From positions 1 through 5,911 of the forward strand of contig JAGNOB010000137.1 in assembly GCA_017990305.1 (NCBI GenBank): a DNA stretch of 5,911 bases, in the 5' to 3' direction. Positions 4,818 through 5,911 of this stretch are shown here, piece after piece. The position numbers and the translations under genes were made by a program. Within the stretch, counting starts at the first letter, position 1, and each line of letters starts with the position of its first letter. Source of the DNA: Leucobacter sp. (GTDB taxonomy: Bacteria; Actinomycetota; Actinomycetes; Actinomycetales; Microbacteriaceae). Below the pieces are notes generated by a model that worked only from the letters and a program-made list of their open reading frames with translations, did no database searches and was not told where the DNA came from.

Positions 4818-5155
4818 CCGAGGCACCTGAACACCTGCTGGCGACGGAGATCGAACACTCGATCCGTGCGGTCCCGGGAGTCACCGCACTCTTTCGCACT
4901 GGGTCAACAGTGTCGAAACTGCTCGACGCTGGCGCTGAACTCGTGCGCGGGTCCAAGGCAGCGGAGCCGCTCGTGCGGCTCGAACTCACCCCGGACGGTG
5001 CGCGTGTTACCGCCGCGCTCGGCGCGCGTGCGGCCATGAGCAGCGTTGAGACACTTGCGCTGGCTCACAGTGCGGTCGAAACGTTGCTCACCGCGCACGG
5101 TCTCACCGCAGCGGAGATTCATCTCACTGTTGTGCACGTGAACGGCACCGAGTAG
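4814..5155 (+). CDS. Small divergent Asp23-like protein, unknown function
   Basis: This is a 113-aa soluble protein with no cysteine and no membrane helix. The order of elements suggests a trimmed Asp23-like fold: helix LLATEIEHSIRAVPGVTALF (8-27), a variable region with SKLLDAGAELVRG (34-46), strands VRLELTPDG and ARVTAALGARAA (54-74), helix VETLALAHSAVETLLTAHG (78-96), and the last strand EIHLTVVHV (101-109). The 'RAVPGVTALF' start parallels the 'EVPGVLVG' stretch of the protein before it. ATG 4814 overlaps that gene's TGA by 4 bases, so the three genes from 3640 form one coupled unit. It likely pairs with the 204-aa protein. I do not recognise a named family with certainty. Confidence 0.65.
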   Translation: MTEAPEHLLATEIEHSIRAVPGVTALFRTGSTVSKLLDAGAELVRGSKAAEPLVRLELTPDGARVTAALGARAAMSSVETLALAHSAVETLLTAHGLTAAEIHLTVVHVNGTE

Positions 5156-5226
5156 ACACACAGTGATCAGAACGGCCCCCTATCGCGCAACGGCATGTTG
5201 GGAGGACGGTCACGCGGCTCGCAGTT

Positions 5227-5255
5227 TTCGAATGTAGCGTTATTCGTGATTATGT
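5227..5255 (+). promoter_or_regulatory. AT-rich patch, possible promoter of the oxidoreductase gene
   Basis: The stretch around 5225-5265 is clearly richer in A/T than the surrounding sequence. TTCGAA (5227-5232) and TTATGT (5250-5255) lie 17 bases apart and could be poor -35 and -10 boxes of a housekeeping promoter. The fit is weak, but an independent promoter is expected here because the sigma operon ends at 5155 and the next gene starts at 5317. Confidence 0.22.
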
Positions 5256-5296
5256 GATGAAAATTGGCGATCCGACCGGCCCCATTTTCTCACGAA
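5243..5296. repeat. Interrupted inverted repeat upstream of the oxidoreductase gene
   Basis: The continuous right arm ATTTTCTCACGAA (5284-5296) matches in reverse complement two left blocks, TTCGTGA (5243-5249) and GAAAAT (5259-5264), which are split by a 9-base insertion. The repeat ends about 20 bases before the ATG at 5317. It could be an operator, a leader structure in the mRNA, or a terminator for the sigma operon, although no T tract follows it. Confidence 0.35.
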
Positions 5297-5316
5297 CGAC
5301 GCGACGAGGGAGCACG

Positions 5317-5911
5317 ATGAGGCTGTCAGTGGTTGACCTGGGGGTTGTCGCCCCCGATACGGGCGAGACGCAGGCGCTCGCCGACTCGGTGGCATTCGCC
5401 AAGCACGTTGAACGCTTGGGATATCACCGGATCTGGTTTGCCGAGCACCACGCGAGCACGATGGGTGCATCCCACCACCCCGAGCTCCTCATCGCCGCGG
5501 TCGGCGCACAGACCACAACCATCCGCATCGGGTCCGGCGCGGTCCTTATGAACCACTACAGCCCGTTCAAGGTTGCCGAGATGTTCAAGCAACTCGAAGC
5601 AATGTATCCGGGCCGCGTCGACCTCGGAATGGGGCGAGCAACGGCGGGCCCCGTGCTTGACCTTGCGCTCCAGCAGAATCGGCAGGCGCCCGCCCAGCCA
5701 GACCATCCGCAGCAGGTCGCAGAGACCGTCGCCTGGCTCACCGGTGGCTTCCCTACAGAGCACCCGTTCGCGAGCACGACGCTGCTCCCGTCGGTGCCGG
5801 AAGTCCCACAAACCTGGCTCCTCGGTTCGAGTCCAAGCGGGTCAAACCTCGCAGCTGGGCTCGGCATCGGATACACCTTTGCTGGGTTCATCAACCCGGC
5901 CGGAGCAGCCC
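5317..5911 (+). CDS. LLM-class flavin-dependent oxidoreductase (luciferase-like), N-terminal part
   Basis: The frame is open from ATG 5317 to the window end (198 codons of a family usually around 320-350 aa), so the C-terminus is missing. AGGGAG (5307-5312) is the ribosome site. Bacterial luciferase-like monooxygenase features are clear: LSVVDLGVVAP at the N-terminal strand, LGYHRIWFAEHHAS (about 35-48), PELLIAAVGAQTTTIRIGSG (55-74), NHYSPFKVAEMFKQLEAMYP (78-97), GRVDLGMGRATAGP (98-111) and the later TWLLGSSPSGSNLAAGLGIG. These match the COG2141/'MsnO8-like' group, which uses reduced flavin and oxygen as a TIM-barrel enzyme in the cytoplasm. The substrate is not known. It has its own upstream region and is likely a neighbour, not a part, of the stress operon. 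Confidence 0.9.
   Translation, partial: MRLSVVDLGVVAPDTGETQALADSVAFAKHVERLGYHRIWFAEHHASTMGASHHPELLIAAVGAQTTTIRIGSGAVLMNHYSPFKVAEMFKQLEAMYPGRVDLGMGRATAGPVLDLALQQNRQAPAQPDHPQQVAETVAWLTGGFPTEHPFASTTLLPSVPEVPQTWLLGSSPSGSNLAAGLGIGYTFAGFINPAGAA

Noticed and set aside
5326..5811. A 161-codon open frame on the minus strand
   Set aside because: It is opposite the luciferase-like oxidoreductase, whose conserved motifs settle the coding strand.

Overview
The window looks like chromosomal DNA of a high-GC Gram-positive bacterium. Codon third positions are strongly G/C. Genes are packed with 4-base ATGA/GTGA overlaps, and the gene set (Asp23/Gls24, DUF2273-like, DUF6286-like and AmaP-like genes, CsbD, GlsB, then an ECF sigma factor) is typical of Actinobacteria. 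Microbacteriaceae (for example a Leucobacter- or Microbacterium-like genome) is my best guess, from general resemblance only.

Layout: (1) 1-189 is the C-terminal end of an RluA-type pseudouridine synthase cut by the window edge. (2) 190-415 is non-coding, with a hairpin that may end the upstream transcript and a possible ECF-type promoter. (3) 416-2689 is a five-gene, tightly coupled Asp23 envelope-stress operon: a canonical Asp23 protein, a tiny DUF2273-like membrane protein, a short Asp23-like protein, a two-helix membrane protein (DUF6286-like) and an AmaP-like membrane anchor. (4) 2727-3520 holds three small stress-associated genes: a 71-aa membrane-anchored basic protein, a 57-aa CsbD-family protein, and a GlsB/YeaQ/YmgE membrane protein. 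A strong 12-bp hairpin lies between the last two. (5) 3640-5155 is a second coupled operon: an ECF-type sigma factor overlapping by 4 bases a 204-aa protein with a divergent Asp23-like domain, which in turn overlaps a 113-aa Asp23-like protein. (6) 5156-5316 is an AT-richer intergenic region with an interrupted inverted repeat. (7) 5317-5911 is the N-terminal part of an LLM-class flavin-dependent oxidoreductase, cut by the window end.

Working model (inference): the ECF sigma factor is controlled by, or controls, the Asp23-type proteins, and drives a membrane-associated Asp23 scaffold plus small stress proteins. As many as six proteins here seem to carry an Asp23-like fold, two of them attached to the membrane. 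No recognisable zinc-finger anti-sigma factor is present. The protein in the anti-sigma position carries instead an N-terminal segment faintly like an anti-sigma domain, joined to an Asp23-like domain. This is the most interesting part of the window.
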